Of a DNA stretch of 64,000 nucleotides, positions 52,961 through 60,948 are shown piece after piece; within the stretch, counting starts at the first letter, position 1; each line of letters opens with the position of its first letter. Origin of the DNA: Actinoplanes sp. KI2 (lineage in GTDB: Bacteria; Actinomycetota; Actinomycetes; Mycobacteriales; Micromonosporaceae); the NCBI RefSeq assembly GCF_025630775.1, contig NZ_JAOSZE010000041.1, positions 39,221 through 103,220 on the forward strand. Direction: 5' to 3'. The position numbers and the translations under genes were made by a program. Below the pieces are notes generated by a model. The model searched no databases, was not told the origin of the DNA, and saw nothing but the letters and a program-made list of their open reading frames with translations.

Positions 52961-53971
52961 TCAAGATCGGCCAGAGGGCTTCGAGCCGGCGCGGCGCTCC
53001 AGGGCGGTGATGACGGTGTCACAGATGTCCATCTCGTACAGCCATTCGACGCTCTGCAGTCCGCCGGGGCTCTCCGCGTTGATCTCGACCACTTTGCCGC
53101 CGATGACGTCGATGCCGACGAAGAACATGCCGTCGGCCACGAGCTTGTCGGTCATCGCGGCGATGACGCCGCGTTCCACGTCCCCGATCTCCAGCGGAAC
53201 CGAGCGGCCGCCCTTGCTGATGTTGGCCCGCAGGTCGTTGCCCGTGGGCATCCGCCGGAAGGCGGCGGCCTTACCGCCTTGCTCGAGGAGCTTGCCCTCG
53301 AGCAGGAAGATCCGGGCGTCGCCATCCTCACCGCCGGGCACGAACTCCTGGGCGAGGGCGTAGCCGTCCTGCAGCACGGCCTCGATGATCTGCGTGAGGT
53401 TCTGTTCGGTCTCGTCCTCGACCATGAACACGTTCCGGCCCTTGGCCCCGTAGAGCGGCTTGACCACGCAGCGGCCGACCGCCGCGACGAATCGCTCGAT
53501 CGCCGCGGGGTCGCGGGTCACGAGCGATCGCGGCCGGATCCGCTCGGGAAACTCTTCGAGATAGAGCTTGCTCGTGGCGCGGATGAGGGACATCGGGTCG
53601 TTGACCACGGTCACGCCGCGGGCCTTGAGCATCTGGCCGAAGACCGCGCCCAGCGGGCTCGCCCACGGTCGCTGCTGGAGATCGTCGATCGATTCGTTAC
53701 GCAGGAACAGCGCGTCGAGGTCGTCCAGGACGACCGGTTCGGTGTCGCGTTCCTTGGTGGCCTTCAGGAAACTCTCGAGGGTGTCGCCTTCCTCGAATAC
53801 CGCGGCGTGAGCGCGGCCGACGAGGCGTCCGTCGCTCTCGCCGAGTTCGACGTCGCCGACCCCGACGTACCAGACCTGGTGGCCGCTGCGGCTCGCTGCC
53901 CGCGCCAGCCGCGTGGTGGCGTACTCATCGATTTCGGTGGTTACGTCGTTGACGAAAAATGCGAGCCTCAT
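52961..53971 (-). CDS. Glutathione-synthetase-like ATP-grasp ligase
   Basis: About 336 residues from the ATG at 53971; the frame upstream is antisense/alternate to the next gene. The N-terminal GSH-synthetase domain begins MRLAFFVNDVTTEIDEYATT. The ATP-grasp part has RCVVKPLYGAKGRNVFMVED, LAQEFVPGGEDGDARIFLLE, FRRMPTGNDLRANISKGG and GIDVIGGKVVEINAESPGGL, with the Asp and Glu/Asn residues expected to bind metal. Such enzymes join an acid and an amine through an acyl phosphate. Actinomycetes use mycothiol, not glutathione, so glutathione synthesis is unlikely. Translationally coupled (ATGA) to the QEGLA protease gene upstream, so the two probably act together. Confidence 0.85.
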   Translation of the reverse strand: MRLAFFVNDVTTEIDEYATTRLARAASRSGHQVWYVGVGDVELGESDGRLVGRAHAAVFEEGDTLESFLKATKERDTEPVVLDDLDALFLRNESIDDLQQRPWASPLGAVFGQMLKARGVTVVNDPMSLIRATSKLYLEEFPERIRPRSLVTRDPAAIERFVAAVGRCVVKPLYGAKGRNVFMVEDETEQNLTQIIEAVLQDGYALAQEFVPGGEDGDARIFLLEGKLLEQGGKAAAFRRMPTGNDLRANISKGGRSVPLEIGDVERGVIAAMTDKLVADGMFFVGIDVIGGKVVEINAESPGGLQSVEWLYEMDICDTVITALERRAGSKPSGRS

Positions 53972-55149
53972 CGTGCTGCTTCTCCTTCGTAGAGGTCGAT
54001 GACCGAGGTGCCCGCACGCAGTCCGTCGAAGCGCTCCCGGGCGCCGGGTGCGTCCAGCCAGCGTGGCCGGACCCAGGGTGCCTGGAGTACCCCGCGATCG
54101 AGGAGGTCTTGGATCAGCGGAACGTGGTCGAGCGCGAGCTTGCCGACCAGGAGCACGTCGAGGCTGACGCCCTCCGCGAAAGCCTCGAGGAGGCGGCTGA
54201 CGCCTCGCAGGTAGATCGCGTCCTTGACCGAACCGCCCGCGACAACGACCCGGATGGCGATGATCCACGCGGTCCTCCGTGGTATCTGATACTGCGCCTG
54301 CAGCGTCTCGAAGATGTCCAGGAAGCCGGCGCCGTCAAGCATCTTGCCGACGGCTATCACTCGCGCGGCGAGCACGCGGAGCCGTCGCGGGTCCAAGCCT
54401 CCGGTCAGGTATTCGGCGAGGACCGCGAGGCCTTCCTGGGTTTCGTCGTAGCCGGGCAGACCGATCGTCAGCAGCCTCAAGGGTTGCCGGGCGCCGTTCT
54501 GATAGGTGACGACATGGGTGCCGACCTCGTGCTGCAGCAGGGGCTCGACGCGATCGGCCCGGAATGTCGCGGCCTCGGGGATCAGCAGGCGGCCGAACGA
54601 CACCATCAGTTCGGAGACGTCGTCGCGGACGTCGATGTGCACGGGAAAATCCGGATACACGGCGCGGTAGCGATGCAGCTCCGCGCGCGCCGCCTCGGCG
54701 AACGCGCCGGCGGTGACGCTGGGCGCGGTGGGCGACTGGGCGGGGATGATCGCGAGCAGGTCCTTCGCGGCGGACACGAGTGCCGGGCTGATCCCGCCGT
54801 AGAGCTGCAGCGACCCCTGCACGAACCGGGACGTGTCGCGGTCCTCCAAGGCCGTGATCTGACGTGCTATCTCGTCCCGCTTGGTGCGCAGAAGGGTGTG
54901 CAGTGCGGGGTCGGCGACGTTTTCGATCTCGAGGTTGTACAGGTCTCGGCGCACCAGGTCGGGCTCGAATTCCAACGGCCGTAGGCGCAGAGTGGGCACG
55001 GTGCTGAAGTCGCTTCGCTCGAAGTCGGCCCAGGCCTCCGCCGCGTTGACCGGCGTGACGTTGAGGAGCAGGTCCACGCTGCGTTCGATCTCGGCGAGGC
55101 GGACGTCGATGTCCAGTGCAGGCTTGAGCAGCTGCGTCGCGGAGTTCAC
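53968..55149 (-). CDS. QEGLA-motif (DUF1704, MATCAP-like) metallopeptidase
   Basis: About 393 residues if the GTG at 55149 is the start; an ATG at 55221 is in frame but collides with the divergent gene. Zinc ligands fit the MATCAP pattern: LLQHEVGTHVVTY near residue 205 and YDETQEGLAVLAEYL near residue 236. The core (LEIENVADPALHTLLRTKRD, YGGISPALVSAAKDLLAII) matches proteins annotated as flavohemoglobin expression-modulating QEGLA proteins. Eukaryotic relatives remove the C-terminal tyrosine of tubulin, so this may be a carboxypeptidase of a bacterial protein or small molecule. It overlaps the ATP-grasp gene by 4 bp. Confidence 0.82.
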   Translation of the reverse strand: MNSATQLLKPALDIDVRLAEIERSVDLLLNVTPVNAAEAWADFERSDFSTVPTLRLRPLEFEPDLVRRDLYNLEIENVADPALHTLLRTKRDEIARQITALEDRDTSRFVQGSLQLYGGISPALVSAAKDLLAIIPAQSPTAPSVTAGAFAEAARAELHRYRAVYPDFPVHIDVRDDVSELMVSFGRLLIPEAATFRADRVEPLLQHEVGTHVVTYQNGARQPLRLLTIGLPGYDETQEGLAVLAEYLTGGLDPRRLRVLAARVIAVGKMLDGAGFLDIFETLQAQYQIPRRTAWIIAIRVVVAGGSVKDAIYLRGVSRLLEAFAEGVSLDVLLVGKLALDHVPLIQDLLDRGVLQAPWVRPRWLDAPGARERFDGLRAGTSVIDLYEGEAAR

Positions 55150-55219
55150 AGTGGGAGCACATGCCCATTGGCGCCCCCGGCCAACCGCGTGCGCCGGGTT
55201 GGACGCATAGCGTAGGCGC

Positions 55220-55999
55220 ATGACCATGATCGGTACCGCTGCCGGCGTCCCGTTCACTGCGCTGCCACCCACCGGTGGTGGACCCGCCCCGCTCGTCGTG
55301 ACCTGGCACATGATGGACGCGCCCTGCACCGACGCGGCGTTCGCCGCCGCGCTGCCGCTGTCCGGTGTCACGGCATGGCGCGTTCATCTGGGCATGCCCT
55401 GGTGCGGCTCCCGCTCGTATCCCGAAGGATACGAGCTGTCACGCCGCGACCCGATGATGCTGTACGTGGATCCGGTGGTGCGCCAAGCCGCCGACGAGTT
55501 CCCCGCCGCCCTCGCTGAGCTGCGGGCACGCTTCCCCATCGCCGATGCGCCGATCGGAATCGTCGGCGCTTCGCTGGGCGGCGCGGTCGCCCTCACGGTG
55601 GCCGCGAGCGGAGTCGTGCCGGTAGCCGCGCTGGCCGTGGTCAACGCCGCCATCCGCGCCTCGTCCGTCGTCGAGCTCATCTCGGAACTCTCCGAGCGGC
55701 CCTACCGGTGGGACGTCTCCTCGCGGGCCGCCGCCGACCGGCTGGACTTCATCACCCGTGCCGCAGACCTCGAGAGCACCGCATTGCTGGTCGTCAGCGG
55801 CGACGAGGACTATCCGGCCTTCCGGGCGGACGCCGCAGCCTTGGCGGCAGCGGTGCCGAACGCGCGCCTGACGACAGTGCCCGGACTGGCGCACCCGCTC
55901 GCCGAACGGCCCGGCGACCAACCCGCGCCGCAGACACCACAGGCCAGGACGGTCGACGACACGATCACCGCCTGGTTCGCCACCCATCTCGCCACCTGA
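55220..55999 (+). CDS. Alpha/beta hydrolase
   Basis: About 259 residues. The nucleophile elbow is IGIVGASLGGAVALTVA with Ser in G-x-S-x-G; the acid is likely Asp in VVSGDEDYPAF and the base His in VPGLAHPLAE. The early segment PLVVTWHMMDAP is where the oxyanion hole of the family usually lies. No signal peptide. Substrate unknown; esterases and lipases of this type are many. Its ATG at 55220 overlaps in CATG with the possible ATG of the opposite-strand QEGLA gene. It is followed by a small secreted protein gene. Confidence 0.85.
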   Translation: MTMIGTAAGVPFTALPPTGGGPAPLVVTWHMMDAPCTDAAFAAALPLSGVTAWRVHLGMPWCGSRSYPEGYELSRRDPMMLYVDPVVRQAADEFPAALAELRARFPIADAPIGIVGASLGGAVALTVAASGVVPVAALAVVNAAIRASSVVELISELSERPYRWDVSSRAAADRLDFITRAADLESTALLVVSGDEDYPAFRADAAALAAAVPNARLTTVPGLAHPLAERPGDQPAPQTPQARTVDDTITAWFATHLAT

Positions 56000-56113
56000 A
56001 AAGGCCACACCAAAGGCGCTGGATTGCCACCCTCACCTATTCCTTTGTTCGGCTGTAACCCCTCCGCGTATTTCATGGCGGCAATTCGAACATGCGGATC
56101 AAGGAGGAGACGG

Positions 56114-56566
56114 ATGCGTAGAGCGTTCGTGGCGGGAATGCTGGTGGCCGGCGTGGTCGGCAGCGTTTTGACCTTCGCCGGCCCGGCGTCGGCGAGCGGG
56201 CGGCCGTGCGGACCCGAGGTTTCCACCAGCGGAGTGGGCACCCTCGGCAGTTCCTACACATTGAAATCAAAGCATGACGACGACGGGCCGGGCGGCTCGT
56301 TGGTGGAGGGCGAGGAATTCGAGATCAACGTGCCGGCCGGTCAGGTGTGGCAAGTGCGGTTCGCCGACAATGGGGTGGTCTTCTTCGACCAGCCCTCGGT
56401 ATCCGGGCCGCACGGAACCCCGCCGGTCATCGGCATTCGGGAAGTGCACGCCGCGCCGAACCAGCCCGGTACCCAGCACATGACGGTCCACGCGGTCAGT
56501 CAGTCGACCGGCGAGACCATCGACGCGTTCGTGGACGTGCCGCCGGCGCCGAACTGCGGGAAGTAA
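56114..56566 (+). CDS. Small secreted beta-rich protein of unknown function
   Basis: About 150 residues from the ATG at 56114, after a perfect AAGGAGG; the longer frame from 56024 is not needed. Signal peptide MRRAFVAGMLVAGVVGSVLT ends near ASASG. The mature protein is about 120 residues with a Cys near each end (GRPCGPEV and PNCGK) that may form a disulfide. It has a single domain of beta strands (SLVEGEEFEINVPAGQVWQV). I recognise no family. A promoter may lie in the AT-richer 100 bp upstream. Independent transcription is likely. Confidence 0.7.
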   Translation: MRRAFVAGMLVAGVVGSVLTFAGPASASGRPCGPEVSTSGVGTLGSSYTLKSKHDDDGPGGSLVEGEEFEINVPAGQVWQVRFADNGVVFFDQPSVSGPHGTPPVIGIREVHAAPNQPGTQHMTVHAVSQSTGETIDAFVDVPPAPNCGK

Positions 56567-56704
56567 CGAACGAGAATTGCGCTTGGGCCGGGCCCACCCG
56601 GCGGCCGGGGTCGGGGCTGTTGTTGCAGTTGCGGCCCTGGCACGCCGGGGACTCGGCTGACGCTCGTACGGTAGAAGCAGCGGAAGGGAAACGCTCAGCG
56701 GTAG

Positions 56705-57262
56705 CTACGCGAGCGGCATGCCCGCCGACTGGGTGTGGGTGGGCTCGGGGGCCGCGTGGTGGGTGAGCACCGCCCAGGTCATGAACGTGCCGCCGACCGC
56801 GATCGCGCCCAGGACGCCGAGGGAGATCTGCTGCTCCAGGGCCAGTTGGCGCTCATAGCCGGACTGGTCGATCACCGTGATCCGGCCGTTGTGCGAGATG
56901 ACGTACTGGCCGTTGAGCATCTCGGCGTTGCCGTCCAGGCCGGCGAAGGCGACCACCACCGCCAGCCAGAAGCCGAAGAACACCACCCCGGCCAGCATCG
57001 ACACCCAGTGCGGCACGTGCGGTGGCACCCAGGAGGTCAGGCTCCACGCGCGGCGGGGCCGGGTGGTCCGGTAGTACCAGCGGTTGCCGATCACGCCGGC
57101 GATCGCGCCGGGGACGGTGAGGAAGGCCGCCACGCCGACCGCGAGGGCGCTGGGCAGCATGCGCACGCCCGCGAGCAGGCCGGCGATCAGCACCGCCGAC
57201 CACACCATCCCGGCGCAGCACATCACGCTGCAGACCAGCAGCAACCGTCGCGGCATCATCAT
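56705..57262 (-). CDS. Four-helix membrane protein of unknown function
   Basis: About 185 residues starting MMMPRRLLLVCSVMCCAGMV; three adjacent ATGs (57262, 57259, 57256) leave the exact start open. Helices: LVCSVMCCAGMVWSAVLIAG, MLPSALAVGVAAFLTVPGAI, WVSMLAGVVFFGFWLAVVVA and ISLGVLGAIAVGGTFMTWAV. The soluble stretch NGQYVISHNGRITVIDQSGY between the last two may face outside. No family recognised. It lies 8 bp downstream of the DNA glycosylase gene on the same strand, so probably cotranscribed. Confidence 0.65.
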   Translation of the reverse strand: MMMPRRLLLVCSVMCCAGMVWSAVLIAGLLAGVRMLPSALAVGVAAFLTVPGAIAGVIGNRWYYRTTRPRRAWSLTSWVPPHVPHWVSMLAGVVFFGFWLAVVVAFAGLDGNAEMLNGQYVISHNGRITVIDQSGYERQLALEQQISLGVLGAIAVGGTFMTWAVLTHHAAPEPTHTQSAGMPLA

Positions 57263-57270
57263 CTCTGACG

Positions 57271-57894
57271 CTAACCGCCCACGGCCCTCGGCGTGGACAC
57301 TTTCCGGGGGGTGTGCCGCCGGTAGGCGCTGACCGCCGGGTCCCCGGCGATCCAGAAGCGCCAGGGCACGTCGTGCGCCGAGGTGACACCCACCCGCGGG
57401 CCCGCGGCGATGGCGCCGACCGGACCGGCCGGCGGCGCGAGGGTGGCCGGTCCGGTCCCGTCGATCAGCGAGGTGTCGTTGGCCGCCCGGTCCAGGGCCA
57501 GGACCTGCATCAACTTCGCCGGGCCGGCCGCGAGATCGTGGCTCGTGCGGGCCGCCGGCCGGCGCTGACGCGCGGTTTCGAGGCCGTCGACGACCTCGCC
57601 GGCCCGCAGCAGAACCGCCGCCGCCCGGCCCGGTTCGCCGCAGACCACGTTCGCGCAGAAATGCATTCCGTAGATCTGATAGACGTACAGCCGGCCGGCC
57701 GGCCCGAACATCACCGCATTCCGGGCGGTCAGCCCGCGATGCGCGTGACTGGCCGGATCCTCGCCGAGTCCGCTGTACGCCTCCACCTCGGTGAGACGCA
57801 CGGTGACCCCGTTCGCTGTCAACCGCCAGCCCAGCAGAAGCCGGGCGGCGGATTCCACCTCCGTCGCGGGCAGATCCAACCAGGAATAATCCAC
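57271..57894 (-). CDS. DNA-3-methyladenine glycosylase (AAG/Mpg family)
   Basis: About 207 residues. Removes alkylated purines from DNA in base-excision repair. Family marks: AARLLLGWRLTANGVTVRLT, EVEAYSGLGEDPASHAHRGL with the catalytic Glu in EVEAY, RNAVMFGPAGRLYVYQIYGM, CANVVCGEPGRAAAVLLRAG and GPRVGVTSAHDVPWRFWI. Length is normal for bacterial AAG. Single gene with a membrane protein gene downstream; no ada or other repair gene nearby. Confidence 0.9.
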   Translation of the reverse strand: MDYSWLDLPATEVESAARLLLGWRLTANGVTVRLTEVEAYSGLGEDPASHAHRGLTARNAVMFGPAGRLYVYQIYGMHFCANVVCGEPGRAAAVLLRAGEVVDGLETARQRRPAARTSHDLAAGPAKLMQVLALDRAANDTSLIDGTGPATLAPPAGPVGAIAAGPRVGVTSAHDVPWRFWIAGDPAVSAYRRHTPRKVSTPRAVGG

Positions 57895-57981
57895 CGATCA
57901 AGCCAAGCACACCCGGGAAAAGCCCTCGACCGGATCATGCCCGTTTTGGCATTCACGAGGAGCGATCAAGCGCCTACTCTA

Positions 57982-58004
57982 TGTCCCACTGGGAATCCGG
58001 GACA
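57982..58004. promoter_or_regulatory. Inverted repeat TGTCCC-N11-GGGACA before the XRE-DUF5753 gene
   Basis: TGTCCC at 57982-57987 and GGGACA at 57999-58004 lie 24 bp before the XRE gene start, placed to overlap its promoter. Autorepression by the XRE protein is a reasonable guess. Confidence 0.5.
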
Positions 58005-58027
58005 GGAATTCTCGGAGAGGACCAGAC

Positions 58028-58933
58028 ATGCCGGACACCGGGTCGACAGTTCCGCGCCGCCAGGTGGGCCGGCTCATGCGGCAGCTGCGCGAACAGGCCG
58101 GCATCTCGCTGATGGCCGCCGCCGAGGAGCTCGAATTCTCCCGGGCCCGGATGTACCGGATCGAGAACGGCGAGGTCCCCGTCCGCAAGCATGACGTGAT
58201 CGCGATGTGCGGTGTCTACCGGGCCGGCCCGGAGATGACCGAGGTGCTGATCGCGCTGGCACAGGAGTCGAAGGCCAAGGGGTGGTGGCACGCGTACGGC
58301 GACGTGGTGCCCGACTGGTTCGAGCTGTACGTCGGTATGGAGCAGGCGGCCAGCCGGCTCCGCGCGTACGCGCCCAGCGTGGTCCCCGGCCTGGTGCAGT
58401 GCCGGGAGTACGCCGAGTATGTCTTCGAGAGCTGGTTCGGCAAGGACGCGACCCGGGTGCACAACGCGGTCGCCGTCCGGCTGGAACGGCAGTCCCTGCT
58501 CACCCGCCGGCTGCCCGAGGCGCCGCAGGTCGAGGTCGTGATCGACGAGGGGGCGCTACGCCGCGGCATCCCGGACCGGCTCGGCATGCGCAAGCAACTG
58601 GCCCACCTGGTCAACGTGTCCACCCGGCCCAACGTCCGGGTCCGGGTGATCCCGTTCGCGGCCGGCCCGCACCGCGCGGCCGGCTCGGGCCAGTTCACCA
58701 TCCTCGACTTCCCGGCCGTGGCGGCCGCCTCGCCGGAGCCCACCACGGTCTACTGCGAGTACCTCACCGGCGCTCTCTACCTCGACAAGGTGGCGGAGGT
58801 GAACGCGTACGAGTCGATCTGGGCGGACCTCGCGGACACCGCCCTGAGCCAGAGCGAGTCGGACGAGCTGATCCACACGATCCTCCAGGAGGACGACCAG
58901 GACGACGACGACGGCTTCGTTAGCTCTCCCTGA
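58028..58933 (+). CDS. XRE-family helix-turn-helix protein with DUF5753 domain
   Basis: About 301 residues; GGAGAGG precedes the ATG. N-terminal XRE domain: LMRQLREQAGISLMAAAEEL followed by EFSRARMYRIENGEVPV. From about residue 95 a DUF5753 domain (YVGMEQAASRLRAYAPSVVP, GLVQCREYAEYV, VEVVIDEGALRRGI, VRVIPFAAGPH). The tail is acidic (LQEDDQDDDDGFV). Many of these in actinomycetes stand next to a small DUF397 gene; none follows here. Roles known for relatives include development (BldB/WhiJ-like systems). Confidence 0.88.
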   Translation: MPDTGSTVPRRQVGRLMRQLREQAGISLMAAAEELEFSRARMYRIENGEVPVRKHDVIAMCGVYRAGPEMTEVLIALAQESKAKGWWHAYGDVVPDWFELYVGMEQAASRLRAYAPSVVPGLVQCREYAEYVFESWFGKDATRVHNAVAVRLERQSLLTRRLPEAPQVEVVIDEGALRRGIPDRLGMRKQLAHLVNVSTRPNVRVRVIPFAAGPHRAAGSGQFTILDFPAVAAASPEPTTVYCEYLTGALYLDKVAEVNAYESIWADLADTALSQSESDELIHTILQEDDQDDDDGFVSSP

Positions 58934-59034
58934 TCGTTTTCTTAAGGGCTCTTTAGCAGTCAGGCCCGGCGCCGGGCAGCCACGCATAGTGATGGGGCGC
59001 TGTCCCCCTGCCCGCGAGCCGAAGGTGCCCACCC

Positions 59035-59769
59035 GTGTCGATGTCCGCTGCCGCTCGTCTCCGCTACACGATGGTGGCCGGCGTCACCGCAGTGGTGATC
59101 GGGACGGGGTTCACGGTCATCGGCCTGAACCGGCACGCCGCCGAGGCGTCGATCCCCACCGCCGCCGAGGCCACGACGGCGCCGGCCGTCGCGGATTCGC
59201 TCCCGGCGACCGAGGAGGCCACGCCGGCGCCGAGTCCCACGCCGACCCCCACGAAGACGCCGGCCCCGCGCAGGACGACAACCGCTCCGAAGAAGACGAC
59301 GAAGCCGCCCACCAGGGCCGCGGCCGCCCTCACGGTCCCGAGGACCGGCGACGCGATCCTCGACGCGGTCCTCGAGCACATCAACGCCGCCCGGACCGAC
59401 GCCGGCCTCTCGCCGCTGACCCTCGACAGCGGCCTCTCCCGGGCCTCCGCCAAGCACAACCAGCTGATGATCAACAGCTGCGGCCTCGAACACCAGTGCC
59501 CCGGCGAGAGCGGCCTCGGCGACCGCTTCACCGCCCAGGGCGTCGAGTGGACCCGCGCCGGCGAGAACATCGGCTTCGGCTCCAGCGGCTCCAGCGACGC
59601 CGCCATCATCAAGGCCGCGAACGGCCTCACCGACAGCATGCTCGCCGAGCGGCCGCCGAACGACGGGCACCGCAAGAACCTGCTGAACACCAGCTTCAAG
59701 CGGATCGGCCTGAGCGTCGTCCGCGACGCCAAGGGCATCACCTGGATGACCCAGGACTTCGTGAACTGA
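59035..59769 (+). CDS. Secreted CAP-domain (SCP/PR1-like) protein
   Basis: About 244 residues from the GTG at 59035, after GAAGGTG. An N-terminal hydrophobic helix (YTMVAGVTAVVIGTGFTVIG) acts as signal or anchor. A Thr/Pro-rich spacer follows (residues about 45-100). The CAP domain is about 105-244: ILDAVLEHINAARTDAGLSP, LSRASAKHNQLMINSC, EWTRAGENIGFGSS with the Glu, and DGHRKNLLNTSFKRIGLSVV with the His-x-x-N pair. Function of bacterial CAP proteins is mostly unknown; some bind sterols or lipids. The two Cys residues (SCGLEHQC) may be joined. Confidence 0.88.
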   Translation: MSMSAAARLRYTMVAGVTAVVIGTGFTVIGLNRHAAEASIPTAAEATTAPAVADSLPATEEATPAPSPTPTPTKTPAPRRTTTAPKKTTKPPTRAAAALTVPRTGDAILDAVLEHINAARTDAGLSPLTLDSGLSRASAKHNQLMINSCGLEHQCPGESGLGDRFTAQGVEWTRAGENIGFGSSGSSDAAIIKAANGLTDSMLAERPPNDGHRKNLLNTSFKRIGLSVVRDAKGITWMTQDFVN

Positions 59770-59786
59770 CATCGTAAAGTCCCTCC

Positions 59787-60239
59787 GTGGCCAACTTTCT
59801 CAGCACCCTGCTCAGCAAGTTCCGGGAACGGGGCACCCCGCGACCGCCCAAGCACCTGCCCAAGCCACGGCGGGGCCGGCACCTGGAGTACGACCCGAAG
59901 CTGGACGGCGACGCCGACCCCGGCGAGATCGTCTGGACCTGGGTGCCGTTCGAGGACGATCCGTCCCAGGGCAAGGACCGCCCGGTGCTGGTGGTCGGCC
60001 GGCACGGCCGGGACGTCTACGGCCTGATGCTCTCCAGCAAGAGCCAGCGCAACGGCCAGCGCAACTGGATGTCGCTCGGCCCCGGCACCTGGGACCGCGA
60101 GCAGCGGCCCAGCTGGGTCCGCCTCGACCGGGTGCTGGACATCGACGGCAACGGCATCCGCCGGGAGGGCGCGATCCTCGACCGGGCGCGCTTCGACCGG
60201 GTCGCGGCGAAGCTGCGCCAGGACTATGGATGGGCCTGA
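59787..60239 (+). CDS. PemK/MazF-like family protein without visible antitoxin
   Basis: About 150 residues from a GTG. The fold is indicated by PGEIVWTWVPFEDDPSQGKD, RPVLVVGRHGRDVYGLMLSS and WVRLDRVLDIDGNGIRREGA, as in PemK/MazF endoribonuclease toxins, with an added basic N-terminal arm (FRERGTPRPPKHLPKPRRGR). No antitoxin gene is adjacent: upstream is the CAP gene, downstream an adenylate kinase. TAAAGT six bases before the GTG could give a leaderless mRNA. Many actinomycetes carry this solitary, probably non-toxic variant. Confidence 0.75.
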   Translation: MANFLSTLLSKFRERGTPRPPKHLPKPRRGRHLEYDPKLDGDADPGEIVWTWVPFEDDPSQGKDRPVLVVGRHGRDVYGLMLSSKSQRNGQRNWMSLGPGTWDREQRPSWVRLDRVLDIDGNGIRREGAILDRARFDRVAAKLRQDYGWA

Positions 60240-60281
60240 CCGCCGCCGGATAATTCGGGTCTGAGGAGAGGTGGTCCATCG

Positions 60282-60944
60282 ATGCGCAAGTACGTGATCA
60301 TGGGAGTCCAGGGCAGCGGCAAGGGCACCCAGAGCGATCGGCTCTGCGACGATCTCGACCTGGTACACATCGCGGTCGGCGACATCTTCCGCTGGCACGT
60401 GCAGAACCACACCAAGTTGGGCGCCCAGGTCCGCCGCATCATGAAGGCCGGCGAACTGGTCGGCGACGACATGGTCGAGTCGGTCGTCCGCGAGCGCATG
60501 CAGCAGCACGACTGGAACTACGGCTTCATCATCGACGGCTTTCCCCGCAACGGCCGCCAGGCCGAGTTCTTCATGGAGAGCTACGACATCGACGGCGTCA
60601 TCCACCTGGAGCTCCCCGAGGAGGAGGTACGCCGCCGCGTACTGAGCCGCCGCCTGTGCCCCAACTGCGGCATGGACTACAACCTGATCGCCCACCGCCC
60701 GAAGGAGGAGGGCCGCTGCGACATCTGCGGCCACGAGCTGATCACCCGCGAGGACGACACCCCCGGTGCCCTCGACGCCCGCCTGCGCGACTACAACGAA
60801 AAGACCCGCCCGGTCCTGGAGCTGTTCCGCCGCAAGGAGTTCGTCCACGACATCGACGCCCGCCCACCGGCCGACGAGGTCCAGGCGAAGATCCGGGCCG
60901 CCCTCAACCTGCCGCCCTACCCATCCCGGAAAGCCGTAGGATGA
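60282..60944 (+). CDS. Adenylate kinase (nucleoside monophosphate kinase) with zinc LID
   Basis: About 220 residues. P-loop GVQGSGKGTQSDRLCDDLDL, AMP-binding segment VGDIFRWHVQNHTK, GFIIDGFPRNGRQAEFFMES and a four-cysteine LID (LCPNCGMDYN and RCDICGHEL) mark a long-type adenylate kinase. The usual housekeeping adk lies in the ribosomal protein operon of actinomycetes, so this may be a second copy. Its neighbour PPK2 also transfers phosphate to nucleotides, which suggests a shared role in nucleotide balance; that is inference. Confidence 0.88.
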   Translation: MRKYVIMGVQGSGKGTQSDRLCDDLDLVHIAVGDIFRWHVQNHTKLGAQVRRIMKAGELVGDDMVESVVRERMQQHDWNYGFIIDGFPRNGRQAEFFMESYDIDGVIHLELPEEEVRRRVLSRRLCPNCGMDYNLIAHRPKEEGRCDICGHELITREDDTPGALDARLRDYNEKTRPVLELFRRKEFVHDIDARPPADEVQAKIRAALNLPPYPSRKAVG

Positions 60945-60948
60945 GCGT

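Noticed and set aside
58964..58977. GCCCGGCGCCGGGC palindrome between the XRE and CAP genes
   Set aside because: Could be a terminator, but it has no loop and no U tract, and such GC palindromes are common here.
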